Assembly: GCA_963739615.1 (NCBI GenBank)
Contig: CAVUBD010000033.1
Location: 208,904 to 272,903 of the forward strand
Direction of reading: 5' to 3'
Origin: Palsa-504 sp963739615
Lineage (GTDB): Bacteria; Actinomycetota; Actinomycetes; Streptosporangiales; Streptosporangiaceae
Length of the DNA stretch: 64,000 nt
Positions 42,109-50,890 of the stretch are shown here, in pieces. Made by a program: the position numbers and the translations under genes. Numbering within the stretch: position 1 is the stretch's first letter; each line of letters starts with the position of its first letter. Below the pieces are notes generated by a model that was not told the DNA's origin, made no database searches, and saw nothing but the letters and a program-made list of their open reading frames with translations.

Positions 42109-42157
42109 AGCAACACTGACCATCACCCACCCGTACTCAGCAACACTGACCATCACC
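42109..42157. repeat. 19-bp direct repeat pair
   Basis: AGCAACACTGACCATCACC occurs at 42109-42127 and 42139-42157, 30 bases apart and perfectly identical. The flanking sequence is A/T-rich (a run of seven T at about 42187). It may be iterons or a scar of a mobile element. Confidence 0.65.
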
Positions 42158-42240
42158 TGATAGCACCGATCTGGGCCGAAATAATTTTTTTCTTGAACAC
42201 CTAAACCCGGGATATGTCCCCGCTCTGCGTGTTCATGTAT

Positions 42241-44185
42241 TCACCCAGACATCAACCGGGTCGATCGCCGATTGGTCCTGCCGATACCAACCCGGTGACA
42301 CCAGGCTGGTCTTGACGGCCTGGCCCTGTCTGCCCTGCCCGCCTCACCGGGCACAGGGGTTAGGTCGCTGGCTGGCCTGGGGTTCAGCGTGGCCGACGCC
42401 CCGACATCGAGGTGGAGCTCTTGTCGAGAGCAAGGACTCCAGTTCCGCTTCCGGCGTGTTTGGGTGACGGTCAGAATAGCGGCGAGGAGAAGGAATGCAC
42501 GGTCATTAGCCAGCGCCTTCTGCATCAGATGAAGGTGGCCGTCAGGGCCGCGAAGCAAGATGTGGGCTAATACCCCCTTTACGTCTGGACCGAGCGCGGT
42601 CCCGACATACACTGGCAGCAGGATGGCCACCAGTAAAGGTAAACATTCAGCCCATGCACGTGCGGTGATGGGTAGCGCGGGTTTCGATTGCGGGGTTACG
42701 GGGAGAATGCCTGTGCCGGGCGGCCGCCAGGGCCTGCCGAGCATGAGGTCGTGCAGGGCGTCCATGGCGTTGCGGCCGTGCTTGCGGGCGGTGTCGATGT
42801 AACTGCGGATGTCGAGCCGGTCCTGGGTGACGTCGTCGCTGGCCAGGCGGCCGGATATTTTCTGCTGGGTTTTCAGGGGCCGGACGCCGCGCTCGCTGAT
42901 GTTATTCGTGGGCCAGACGCTGGTGTCCTCGGTGAAGAGCAGCACGTCGCTGCGGCGGTCGCGGCAGAATTCGAGCAGTTCGCGGCCGGGCTTCTGCTTC
43001 GTGCTGTTCTTCGGGCCGGGGACGCGGGGCACGCTGGCCAGGCCGGCCAGGACGGCGTGCCGGAACTCGTGCTCCAGCGGTTTCCGGACGCCGGCGGGGA
43101 TGGCGTCCAGGCCCTGCTCGCGGGCGGTGTGCCAGGCATGGATCAGGCCGCGCAGCGCCCGCTGCGCCTGCACGGGCCAGACAGCGCCCGGGTAGCTCTC
43201 GGCGCAATCCTCATAGTCCCGCAGCAGGTGAGACAGGCATGCCTGATTCCCGGCGATGTGCTCCCACCGGGGATGGAAGTAGTTCTGGTACCTGTCGGAG
43301 ACCACGATCCCGGCGAAACCGGGGAGGATCCCGGCGTTTTGCATGGAATCCAGGCTGCGGGTGCCCAGCCAGAACGCCGAGTACCGCTCGGTGAACGCGC
43401 CGTGGACGTACTTCTTCTCCCCGGCCGGCCCGGACCGCAGCGTGGTCTCGTCGAACCCGGCCACGGCAGACGCGGTGATCAGGGCGCGGATCAGCGCCAC
43501 CACCTCGCCGGCCAGTGATGCCGCCCTTGCCAGGCACGAGTGGATGAACCCCTCTGACACGGCGGCGCCGGCCACGTCGGCGATCAGCTGCCGGCACCGC
43601 TCCACCGGGACATGCTGGAAAACCACCAGGTACACCGCCAGGGCCCGCAGCCTGGGGCCGATGGACAGCGCGGAGTCCGGCACGCCCGCCGGGCGCGGCG
43701 CGACGTGCGTCTTCCCGCAGGCGCATTTCGCGCTGTGCAGGTCGTGCTGCACCCGCTCCGCCGCCGCAGCCGGGATCTCCTCCTGCTGAAACGACCGGGC
43801 AACCCCCAGGTCAGCGGCGTCCGCCAGGTCCGCGCCGCACGAGCACGCGCCCTCGGGATAGTGGTCCTCGGTCCGGTCCGGGACCTCCCACGTCATGGAC
43901 GCGCCCGGGCTGCCCGGCTGTTTCCCCCGCTTCTTCTTCTCCGCCCGCTCAGCGGCGCGCCGCTGCTTCCTGGGCGGCTTCCGCCCCGGCAGGTCATCCG
44001 AGCTCGGCGGCATCGAGGAGTTCCCGCTGTTCCGCGACCCCGACCGCTCCGCCGCGGCCAGCCGCTCCCGCAGGTCAGCGACCACCGCCTCCAGCCCCGC
44101 GATCCGCTCCGCCTGCGTCTCGGATCAGCTGCGCATGCACCCGGATCAGCGCATCGCGCGGCTCCTCCGGCGGCACATCGGTCAC
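42241..44185 (-). pseudogene. IS66 family transposase, frameshifted near its start and lacking its own stop
   Basis: The main frame (44085 down) has the IS66 pattern: SRNSGNSSMPPSSDDLPGRK, a zinc motif CSCGADL...CACGKTHV, DETTLR, VVSDRYQNYFHPRW and NNISERGVRPLKTQQKISGR (DDE residues). The expected N-terminus (TDVPPEEPRDALIRVHAQLI) lies in another frame from GTG 44185; one inserted base near 44115 separates them. The normal end PWRPPG is followed by about 130 residues encoded mostly outside the IS. It is probably inactive, unless the shift is a sequencing error. Confidence 0.82.
42631..42638. repeat. Target-site duplication (left copy) of the IS66 element
   Basis: CAGTAAAG here is repeated at 44303-44310, one copy on each side of the IS, giving the 8-bp duplication typical of IS66. 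Confidence 0.85.
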
Positions 44186-44302
44186 AGCCCCGGAATCATC
44201 CCCGAAACCACGCTCAGCCACCACGGCAACACCACACCCGCCGCCAAAACGTAACCGACGATCACGCACCGCAGCAGCAAGCCCAAGGACCTGAACGTTT
44301 AC
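42639..44302 (-). mobile_element. IS66-family insertion sequence, 1664 bp
   Basis: The element is bounded by inverted ends GTAAACATTCAG (42639-42650) and, on the other strand, GTAAACGTTCAG (44302-44291), 11 of 12 matching, and by the 8-bp direct repeat CAGTAAAG on both sides. It carries one transposase gene (a tnpC-like DDE protein) and no tnpA/tnpB. The transposase frame has no stop inside the element and runs on into the flank. The insertion lies just upstream of mobC and beside a hairpin. Confidence 0.88.
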
Positions 44303-44310
44303 CAGTAAAG
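44303..44310. repeat. Target-site duplication (right copy) of the IS66 element
   Basis: CAGTAAAG, matching 42631-42638. Confidence 0.85.
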
Positions 44311-44338
44311 CCTCCCGCCCGTTGATATCGGCGGGAGG
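44311..44338. other. Hairpin ahead of mobC, candidate oriT element
   Basis: Perfect 9-bp arms CCTCCCGCC (44311-44319) and GGCGGGAGG (44330-44338) with a 10-base loop, 48 bases upstream of mobC. Mob operons usually have oriT there with such an inverted repeat, and a nick site would be on its 3' side. It could instead be a simple terminator. Confidence 0.4.
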
Positions 44339-44385
44339 TAAAACAAAGGCGGTCAGGAATTGGACGCAGCGGGGAGCAATAGCAA

Positions 44386-44823
44386 ATGGCACGCATCATC
44401 AACAGCGGCAGCCAGGCCGGTGCCAGCAGGCAGGGGCGGCGGGCACGGCAGCCGGTCCCGCGCACGCGCCGGGTGGAGATCACGCTCAGCGGCGAGGAAT
44501 ACGCCATCATCACCGATGCGGCCGGGCGAGCAGGGCTGGCCCGGGGCGCGTTCGCCGCCAGCGCAGTGATGGCCGCCGCCGCGAACGGCAGCGCCATCAG
44601 CGATCAGGAGCCGCTGGAGCAGGTGCTGACCGAGCTGATGCACGCGGCCGGGCTGGTCCGCCGCATCAGCACCAATATCGGGCAGGCGGTCGCGACGCTG
44701 ACCGCGACCGGGCAGCCCGCCGGGGACCTGCCCCGCTACGCCGCCGGCAGCCTGCGCCGCGCCGACCACATCGACGCCGTAGCCGACGACGTGCGCAAGG
44801 CCCTGCGCCGAGACTCGCGGTAG
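44386..44823 (+). CDS. mobC: MobC-like relaxosome accessory protein
   Basis: A 145-residue protein with a basic N-terminal ribbon-helix region (RRARQPVPRTRRVEITLSGEEYAIITDAAGRAGL) and a C-terminal helical stretch LMHAAGLVRRISTNIGQAVATL, as in MobC family proteins that help the relaxase open oriT. A GGGGAGCAA site is upstream. It is followed by the relaxase after 16 bases. Function of mobilisation is inferred from the pair. Confidence 0.82.
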   Translation: MARIINSGSQAGASRQGRRARQPVPRTRRVEITLSGEEYAIITDAAGRAGLARGAFAASAVMAAAANGSAISDQEPLEQVLTELMHAAGLVRRISTNIGQAVATLTATGQPAGDLPRYAAGSLRRADHIDAVADDVRKALRRDSR

Positions 44824-44839
44824 CGGTGAAGCAGGCCGC

Positions 44840-46384
44840 GTGATCGGGAAGATCAGCACCCCGCGCGGGGAACACGTCCAGCCGTTGCTGTACTACCTGT
44901 TCGGTCCCGGCCGCCACGAGGAACATACAGACCCCCACATCGTCGCGGGCTGGCGTCACCCCGCCAGCCTCGAACCCCCGCTACGACCGGACGGCACGCG
45001 GGACTTCACCAAGCTGGCCGGGCTGCTGCTGCAGCCGCAGGCCGCACTGGGGAAGCGGGCCTACGCGCGGCCGGTGTGGCACTGCTCAATGCGCGCCGCG
45101 CCCGAAGACCGGATGCTCAGCGACGACGAATGGGCCGCCATTGCGCACGACGTCATAAACCGCACCGGCCTGTCACCCTACGGTCAGGAAGACCAGGCCG
45201 TCCGCTGGGTCGCCGTCCGGCACGGCGATGACCACATCCATATTGTCGCGATGCTGGCCCGCCAGGACGGCGGCAAGCCCAGCCTGTCCTGGGAACGGGT
45301 CAAGGTCCGCGCCGCCTGCCTGGCCGCCGAGCAGCGCTACGGGCTGCGCCCCACCGCACCCGCCGACCGCACCGCGGCCCGCTGTCCGACCCGCGCGGAG
45401 AACGAGAAGGCCGCCCGCCGCGGCCTGGACGAAGCATCCAGGATCACGCTGCGGCGGCAGGTCACCACGGCTGCCGCCTCGGCTGGCAGCGAGCAGGAGT
45501 TCTTCGCCCGCCTGAATCAGGTCGGCGTGCTGGTGCGTATGCGGTTCAGCGTCAAGAGCCCGGGTCAGGTCACCGGGTATGCGGTCGCGCTGGCTGACGA
45601 TACCGCCAAGGACGGCGGACCGGCCTGGTACGGCGGCGGCAGGCTCGCCACGGATCTGAGCTGGCCTAAGCTGCGGCAGCGGTGGATTGTTCAGCGATCC
45701 ACGCCCGGCCGCGCGCACCTGAACCTCACCGTCGGGGAACGAAATGCGGTGTGGGATCACGCCACCCGTGTCGCCGCTGACGCCACGGCACAGATCCGTC
45801 ACCTGGCCTGGACTGACCCGGCTGCCGCCGCCGACGCCGCCTGGGCCACCTCCGACACCTTGCACGTGGCCGCCGCCATGCTCGGCAGCCGCATCTTGCG
45901 CCAGGCCGCCGACGCCTACGACCGCGCCGCCCGCTCACCCTACGGCCGCATCCCGCCACCATCCCGGGCCGGGAACCAGCTCCGCCAGGCCGCCCGGCTG
46001 CTATCGGCGTTCACCTATCTCTCCCAGGATCGGTCGATGGCCCCGATTGTGCTCATCACCCGGCTGGCCGCGCTCGCCGAAGCCGTCGCCGAACTCCGCG
46101 ACGCCCAGCAGCGTGCCGGCCAGGCGGCCGCCGCACTGCATGCCGCTGAACGCCTGCACGCCGCCACTCGCACCGCCCCGGCCGCCCAGCCGTGCCCGGC
46201 CTCCGCACCGCAACCACGTTCAGGCCCGCAGCCCGCCAGCGCCGCGCAGCTTGCCGCCACGTCGTTCCCCAAGCCAGCCAGGCCCGGCCGCCAACCACCC
46301 GCACCGGGGCAACCCGGCCCCGCCCCGGGTGGCCCGCCACCACCGCGGCGACCGCCACCACGGCCCCGCGGCTCCAGCCGGTAA
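44840..46384 (+). CDS. mobA: MobA-type relaxase
   Basis: A 514-residue DNA relaxase. The family signature is visible: an N-terminal catalytic Tyr region (LLYYLFGPGRHEEH), WAAIAHDVINRTGLSPYG, and the metal-binding HGDDHIHIVAML. The second half is helical, and the last 80 residues are a Pro/Ala-rich low-complexity tail. It nicks oriT and leads the strand in mobilisation; no coupling protein or secretion genes are present in the window, so the element would depend on a helper. GTG start. Confidence 0.87.
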   Translation: MIGKISTPRGEHVQPLLYYLFGPGRHEEHTDPHIVAGWRHPASLEPPLRPDGTRDFTKLAGLLLQPQAALGKRAYARPVWHCSMRAAPEDRMLSDDEWAAIAHDVINRTGLSPYGQEDQAVRWVAVRHGDDHIHIVAMLARQDGGKPSLSWERVKVRAACLAAEQRYGLRPTAPADRTAARCPTRAENEKAARRGLDEASRITLRRQVTTAAASAGSEQEFFARLNQVGVLVRMRFSVKSPGQVTGYAVALADDTAKDGGPAWYGGGRLATDLSWPKLRQRWIVQRSTPGRAHLNLTVGERNAVWDHATRVAADATAQIRHLAWTDPAAAADAAWATSDTLHVAAAMLGSRILRQAADAYDRAARSPYGRIPPPSRAGNQLRQAARLLSAFTYLSQDRSMAPIVLITRLAALAEAVAELRDAQQRAGQAAAALHAAERLHAATRTAPAAQPCPASAPQPRSGPQPASAAQLAATSFPKPARPGRQPPAPGQPGPAPGGPPPPRRPPPRPRGSSR

Positions 46385-46559
46385 CACCACCATCACGGCA
46401 TCCCGTTCCGATTTCTGATCGGACACTGGGCCGGTCGGTTCATCGAGTCATCTCGGCGCGGGCGGTTCACGCCCATGCAGTACGAGTGCGCAGCAAGTCA
46501 TCCAGCGCTGCGGCTGGCAGGGCCGGGCGGGGCGTGCCGGGCAGGGCTGGGCAGTTCGG

Positions 46560-47055
46560 TCACTGCGCCTTCGTCCCGCCGGGCCAGCCGCAGTGAACCT
46601 GGCCTGGCCCGGGACCCCGGTAGGGATCCAGGGCGGCGACGGCGACGGCCTGCACTGGGGTTAGTCCCCGGGCGCCTTCTGGGTCGGCGAAGCGGCATTC
46701 CCATCGCACGGTGCCGTCATCGCTGATCCGCACGTCGGCCCGCGCGACCGGGCTGATCACCATGACCTCGGTGCGCAGATCCAGAGGGGAGCCGGAGCAG
46801 CGGAACCGCCCGGCATGCGCGGCCATCCCGGCCGACTTCAGTATGCGGCCAGCGGCCACGTGCACCGGCAGACCCAGCCCGAGTACCGGGGACATGAGGG
46901 CACCGGCCTCGCCGAGCAGGGCGAGCACCAGCCGGGCGGCCTGCTCCGGGCCAGGTCGGCCACCGGCAGGCGACCAACTCGGTGGCCAGCGCCCCGGTGC
47001 CGGCCAGGTCCGTCATGGCCGGTATGCCGTCATCCAGGCTATTAATCGAGCACAT
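46560..47055 (-). pseudogene. Frameshifted hypothetical gene in the GOLPH3-APC run
   Basis: The N-terminal frame (CSINSLDDGIPAMTDLAGTG, ALATELVACR) and the longer C-terminal frame (PEQAARLVLALLGEAGALMS, then RISDDGTVRWECRFADPEGA) both look coding but are one base apart near 46965. If joined they give about 160 residues. No family recognised. It is the last gene of the minus-strand run; the shift could be a sequencing indel. Confidence 0.45.
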
Positions 47056-47161
47056 GCAGCAGAACCCGGCCGCCTCGTCTGTTGACCATGAACCCCTTGG
47101 GTGGTCAGTGCTTCCTGCACCTGGTCCAGGCGGCGCCGGGCGTGACCGGCGGCTGCGCGGG

Positions 47162-47611
47162 TCACGAGGTGCCTGCTGGCTGGCCGGGCTCTGGAGTGCT
47201 GGCCGGGGCGGGATCGCGGGTGGCCGTCAGCGCGGACGGCGCGGCCAGAGAGGGGCAGGCGGCCATGCCGCGCAGCAGCGCGGCGGTGGCGTCGGCGACT
47301 TGCCCGGTCCCTTCGGGGGTGGTGATGTCGGCCCAGCAGTCCCAGGCCAGCTGGCAGGTGGTCCCGGCGGTGTCGCGGTCCACGGTGACCGGGCCCAGGT
47401 GCGGGGCCTGCGGCAGGGTCGCTTCCAGTTCGGAGCAGCCGTCGAGGTAGTCGACTAGGACGACCTGCAGGCCGCGGCGGACCAGCTCTATCGCCACTGC
47501 CCGCAGTCGTGCCTCGGCCGCGACATCCTTGGCGGACAGCTCCTCAAGCTGCGCCTGGGCCTGGTGCGGGGCGCTGGCCAGCGGTTTCTTGCTGATCGCG
47601 TGGGTGATCAT
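47162..47611 (-). CDS. Hypothetical protein of the GOLPH3-APC run
   Basis: A 149-residue helical protein (LEELSAKDVAAEARLRAVAIELVRRGLQVVLVDYLDG) with a strand-rich middle and an Ala/Pro-rich C-terminus. No catalytic motif or membrane helix. It follows GNAT after 162 bases on the same strand. Function unknown. Confidence 0.5.
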   Translation of the reverse strand: MITHAISKKPLASAPHQAQAQLEELSAKDVAAEARLRAVAIELVRRGLQVVLVDYLDGCSELEATLPQAPHLGPVTVDRDTAGTTCQLAWDCWADITTPEGTGQVADATAALLRGMAACPSLAAPSALTATRDPAPASTPEPGQPAGTS

Positions 47612-47773
47612 CTGCTCGTTCCTTCGTTGTCCTGTGCTGCTGCACTGGCGGCAGCGACGAGGACCGGACTGGTCCCGTGCCGCTGCCGTTGACCGCCAGC
47701 CGCAGGCTGGCCCGGGGGCCAGCCTGCGCGTCCGGCTGGTAGATGCGCCGGCCCTTCTCCCTGCGGCCTGCCG

Positions 47774-48286
47774 TTATCCCGGGCGGGGCTGGCGCCACAT
47801 GGGGTACATCCGCACGCCGGGGGCGAATTCGATCGGGCTGCCACGGTCGGTGTAGCCGTGGGCGAGATAGATGCGGCGGGTGCGCTCGTCCGACGCCTCC
47901 AGGTAGGCTGGGATGCCCTGGTCCTCAAGGTCGGCGTGGCGGGCATCCAGCAGCGCGGTGCCGGTGCCCTGGCCCTGGCGGTCCGGGCGGACCGCGAGGA
48001 TGGCCAGGTGCTCGTGGAAGACCCCGGCCGGGTGGTGCCGGTCGAGCTGCTGGTCGAAGGCCAGGAACCGGCCCAGGTGCGGGCCGGTGATCGCGTGCTC
48101 GACGTAGAGCCGGAAGTAGGCCGGGAAGGCGGCGCGGCGGGCGGTCCCGTCGGGGATCAGCCACCCGCACACCGCCAGCGGGAAGAACGCCTCGGCGATC
48201 ACCTGCGCGAGCACGCCGATGTCGGCCTCGCCGGCGCGGACGATCACATGGTCGGCGCTGTGGGTCTGCTGGTCGCGTGTGGTCAT
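47774..48286 (-). CDS. GNAT family N-acetyltransferase
   Basis: A 170-residue acetyltransferase with the acetyl-CoA motif HLAILAVRPDRQGQGTGTALLDARHADLEDQGIPAYLEASDERTRRIYLAHGY. The N-terminal half (VIAEAFFPLAVCGWLIPDGT) resembles actinobacterial GNATs. The ATG at 48286 overlaps the permease stop by 4 bases, so the two are co-translated. The substrate is unknown; a longer frame through the permease coordinates is a shadow. Confidence 0.87.
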   Translation of the reverse strand: MTTRDQQTHSADHVIVRAGEADIGVLAQVIAEAFFPLAVCGWLIPDGTARRAAFPAYFRLYVEHAITGPHLGRFLAFDQQLDRHHPAGVFHEHLAILAVRPDRQGQGTGTALLDARHADLEDQGIPAYLEASDERTRRIYLAHGYTDRGSPIEFAPGVRMYPMWRQPRPG

Positions 48287-49782
48287 GACAGCGTCCTTCC
48301 GCTGGCGTGAGCAGCGTGGCTGGCGGCGGCGTGGGCGCCGAGCCCGATGGTGGCGTACACGTCCGGGCGGCGGGCGCGCAGGAACGCGCCCCAGCCCAGC
48401 CCGGCCACTGCGGCGGCGCCGAACGCCGAGGGCAGCAGCCACGCGGCGGGGTTGCCGGGGCCGGCGCCAAGCAGGGTGCCGAAGTGCCAGATGGCCAGCA
48501 CGATCGCGGTGCCCAGGAGCAGGGCGGACAGGGCCGGGGCGGTCATCCGCGCCCACAGGCTTTCTTGGCCGGGGTGGATGTCGAAGTAGCGGATGGCGGC
48601 GGCGGAGGTCAGGGCGAGCAGGATCATCACCCCCAGGCCGCCCATGGCGCCGCCGCCGAAGAACAGCCCGTTCATCGCCGGCCACCCGGCGACCGCGAAC
48701 ACGGCGATGACCGCCAGGGCGCTGCCGCTCTGCAGGAGCGAGGCGGCCCGGGGGATGCTCGCGCGGCTGGTCCGCGACAGCGCGGCGGGCAGGACGCCCT
48801 CGCGGGACAGGGCGAACATGTATCGCCAGGTCACGTTGTGATACGACAGGGCGGCGGCGAACAGCGAGGTCATGAACAGCGCCTGCGCCGCCTGCGCCAG
48901 CGCCCCGCTGGAGCTGAGCCCATACAGCAAGTCCGGCCCCTGGGCCGCCGCCGCGGCGGCCACGTGTGTCGGCCCGGCGTGGGCCTGCATGGCCCAGGCC
49001 GCGGCGGCGTACAGCGCGCCGATTGCAGCCAGCGCGGTGTAGGTGGCGGCGGGGATGGTCCGTCGTGCGTTGCGGGTCTCCTCGGCCAGCACCGGGGACT
49101 GCTCGAACCCGACGAACGCCAGCCCGGCGATCACCGCCAGCACCCCGAGCGTCCCGGCACCGGACGCGGTCAGCGTCGAGGGGGACAGCGCGCCGAGGTC
49201 CAGGTGCCCGCCGGCCGGGGAGGCCAGCCCGGAGATGGTCTCGGCCACGACGATGGCGATCTCGGCGGCGGTCAGCACGGCCAGGACCCGGCCGGCGACC
49301 TCGACCCGGGCCAGGCCCAGGGCGGTGACCACGGCCCAGATGACCAGCGCCCAGGCCCACCATGGCCAGTGCACGCCGAGGTGGGCGGCGGCCTCGGCCT
49401 GCGCGGCCGGGCCCAGCGCCCCGTACGTGGCGACCTGGAACGACTCATACGCGAGCAGGGCCATCAGCGCGGCGGCCACCCCGGTGACGCGGCCGAGCCC
49501 GGCGGAGGCGAAGGCGTAGAACGCGCCCGCGTTGCGGATCCTGCGCGACATGGCCACGTACCCCGGGCAGAACAACCCCAGCACCACGGCGGTGACGAGG
49601 AACGCGGCGGGGATACCGGCCAGGCCGGTGACGGCGTAGGCAGTCGGGATCACTCCGGCCGCAACCGTCATCGGCGCGATCGAGGCCAGGATGAACGCGA
49701 GCACGGCGAGCACGCCGAGCTTGTCCCGGGCCAGCGCCCGGGACACCGTGCCGCCCCGCGCCGGGGCCGCGTGCATGGACAT
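48283..49782 (-). CDS. APC family amino-acid permease
   Basis: A 499-residue transporter with about 12 helices. Helix 1 has FILASIAPMTVAAG, helix 2 the motif GLAGIPAAFLVTAVVLGLFCPGY, then RIRNAGAFYAFASAGLGRVTG, and GFEQSPVLAEETRNARRTIPAATY is the conserved loop between later helices of amino acid/polyamine/organocation carriers. GGAGG precedes the ATG by 6 bases at 49782. It is coupled to the GNAT gene and lies 29 bases after a GOLPH3-like gene. Confidence 0.9.
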   Translation of the reverse strand: MSMHAAPARGGTVSRALARDKLGVLAVLAFILASIAPMTVAAGVIPTAYAVTGLAGIPAAFLVTAVVLGLFCPGYVAMSRRIRNAGAFYAFASAGLGRVTGVAAALMALLAYESFQVATYGALGPAAQAEAAAHLGVHWPWWAWALVIWAVVTALGLARVEVAGRVLAVLTAAEIAIVVAETISGLASPAGGHLDLGALSPSTLTASGAGTLGVLAVIAGLAFVGFEQSPVLAEETRNARRTIPAATYTALAAIGALYAAAAWAMQAHAGPTHVAAAAAAQGPDLLYGLSSSGALAQAAQALFMTSLFAAALSYHNVTWRYMFALSREGVLPAALSRTSRASIPRAASLLQSGSALAVIAVFAVAGWPAMNGLFFGGGAMGGLGVMILLALTSAAAIRYFDIHPGQESLWARMTAPALSALLLGTAIVLAIWHFGTLLGAGPGNPAAWLLPSAFGAAAVAGLGWGAFLRARRPDVYATIGLGAHAAASHAAHASGRTLS

Positions 49783-49811
49783 CAGGAACCTCCAGGTTGC
49801 TCGTCGGACTT

Positions 49812-50510
49812 TCAGGTGCGCTGGGACAGGACGGCGGAAGAGACAGTGATCTGGGTCTGGGTGATCAGCTGCCGCAGGTCCGGGGGCAGGTGTGCGACGG
49901 CCTCCTCCGCGTTGCGGCCGGCCTGGGCCTGGTACTGGTCCAGGCGGAACCCCAGCCCGGACGCGACGGCCAGCCCGGCCAGGACCGTCGCGTACGCGGT
50001 GACCTGCCGGGCCGGGTCCAGGGCGGGCCGGACCCGGGTCATCGGCGCGAACGCCCAGTCCGGGTTGACCGGCACCATCCGGCCGCCCCGCCCCGGCATC
50101 CGGCTGCGGACCCGCGTCAGGTAGCCAGCGTGCTCCAGCCGCGCCGCCACGTCCCGGACCGCGGTCTGGCCCAGGTACCCCAGCCACGCCTGCACCGGCA
50201 GCGGCCCCGGCTCGGCGGCGATCAGCGCCAGCAGCACGTGCTCCCGCACCGCCGCCGTCGACGCGTCATGGGCGATCATCACGGCGGTGTCGGAGCGCAG
50301 GCCGATCAGGCGGGCCAGCATCAGCTCGGCCAGCAGCGCGCCGGCCAGTCCGGTGCCCAGCGGACGCGGCGGCAGCAGCGCCCTGCCCTTCCGGTCATCG
50401 TGCGCCAGCAGGTACAGGTCATCCGCTACCAGGCCGGTGCCGCCCAGCCCTGCCTCCAGCGGACCTGGGTACCCGCGTCCAGCTAGACCCGCGGCCCGCC
50501 GCTCATGCAC
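49812..50510 (-). CDS. GOLPH3/VPS74-like (GPP34 family) protein
   Basis: A 232-residue protein of the GPP34 family, known in eukaryotes as a phosphoinositide-binding Golgi coat adaptor and common in actinomycetes with unknown role. The core VADDLYLLAHDDRKGRALLPPRPLGTGLAGALLAELMLARL is typical, followed by the helical LALIAAEPGPLPVQAWLGYL and DVAARLEHAGYL. Its start is GTG. It opens a run with the permease and GNAT genes. Confidence 0.85.
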   Translation of the reverse strand: MHERRAAGLAGRGYPGPLEAGLGGTGLVADDLYLLAHDDRKGRALLPPRPLGTGLAGALLAELMLARLIGLRSDTAVMIAHDASTAAVREHVLLALIAAEPGPLPVQAWLGYLGQTAVRDVAARLEHAGYLTRVRSRMPGRGGRMVPVNPDWAFAPMTRVRPALDPARQVTAYATVLAGLAVASGLGFRLDQYQAQAGRNAEEAVAHLPPDLRQLITQTQITVSSAVLSQRT

Positions 50511-50890
50511 GGCGCGTCCTGCCCAGGTGAGGGATCTCCTCAGCGCGGGGAACCGGGGCCATTTTGAGTCCGGGTACCGTTGCCGACCGGACGGTGTTGT
50601 TCGTCAGCGGAGCGGCAGCGGCAGGCAAGCGGTGAGCGCCGACTGGAGTCACGCCTGCGCGGCGCGGGTCGGCTGGAATGGCGGCCATGACCCTCTCTGA
50701 GCGGATCGCGGTATTTATGGTGCCGCCGATCCTGGCATCTATGTAGCCGCCCCATCACTCCCTGTCCGGGGAACGAGTGGTTTCTGGGCACAGAGGGTCG
50801 CAAGCTGCATTAAGCCTGGGCATAACGTTGGCGTGTTCCCGGCCTTCGGCGATTACCGGCCGGCTCCGGCGGCAAGCGGCATGGCGCGGC
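50511..50890. other. Geneless 380-base region upstream of the GOLPH3 run
   Basis: No supported frame. It should contain the promoter of the minus-strand GOLPH3-APC-GNAT run. A 22-codon plus-strand frame (MAAMTLSERIAVF...) is too short to call. Confidence 0.5.

Noticed and set aside
44085..44185. Programmed frameshifting in the IS66 transposase
   Set aside because: No slippery sequence or stop-codon overlap was found, and IS66 is not known for it; a one-base insertion is simpler.
47774..49363. A long minus-strand frame of 529 residues covering the permease and GNAT region
   Set aside because: Most of it is Arg/Gly/Ala-rich antiframe to the APC permease. Only the last 170 residues (GNAT) look like protein.
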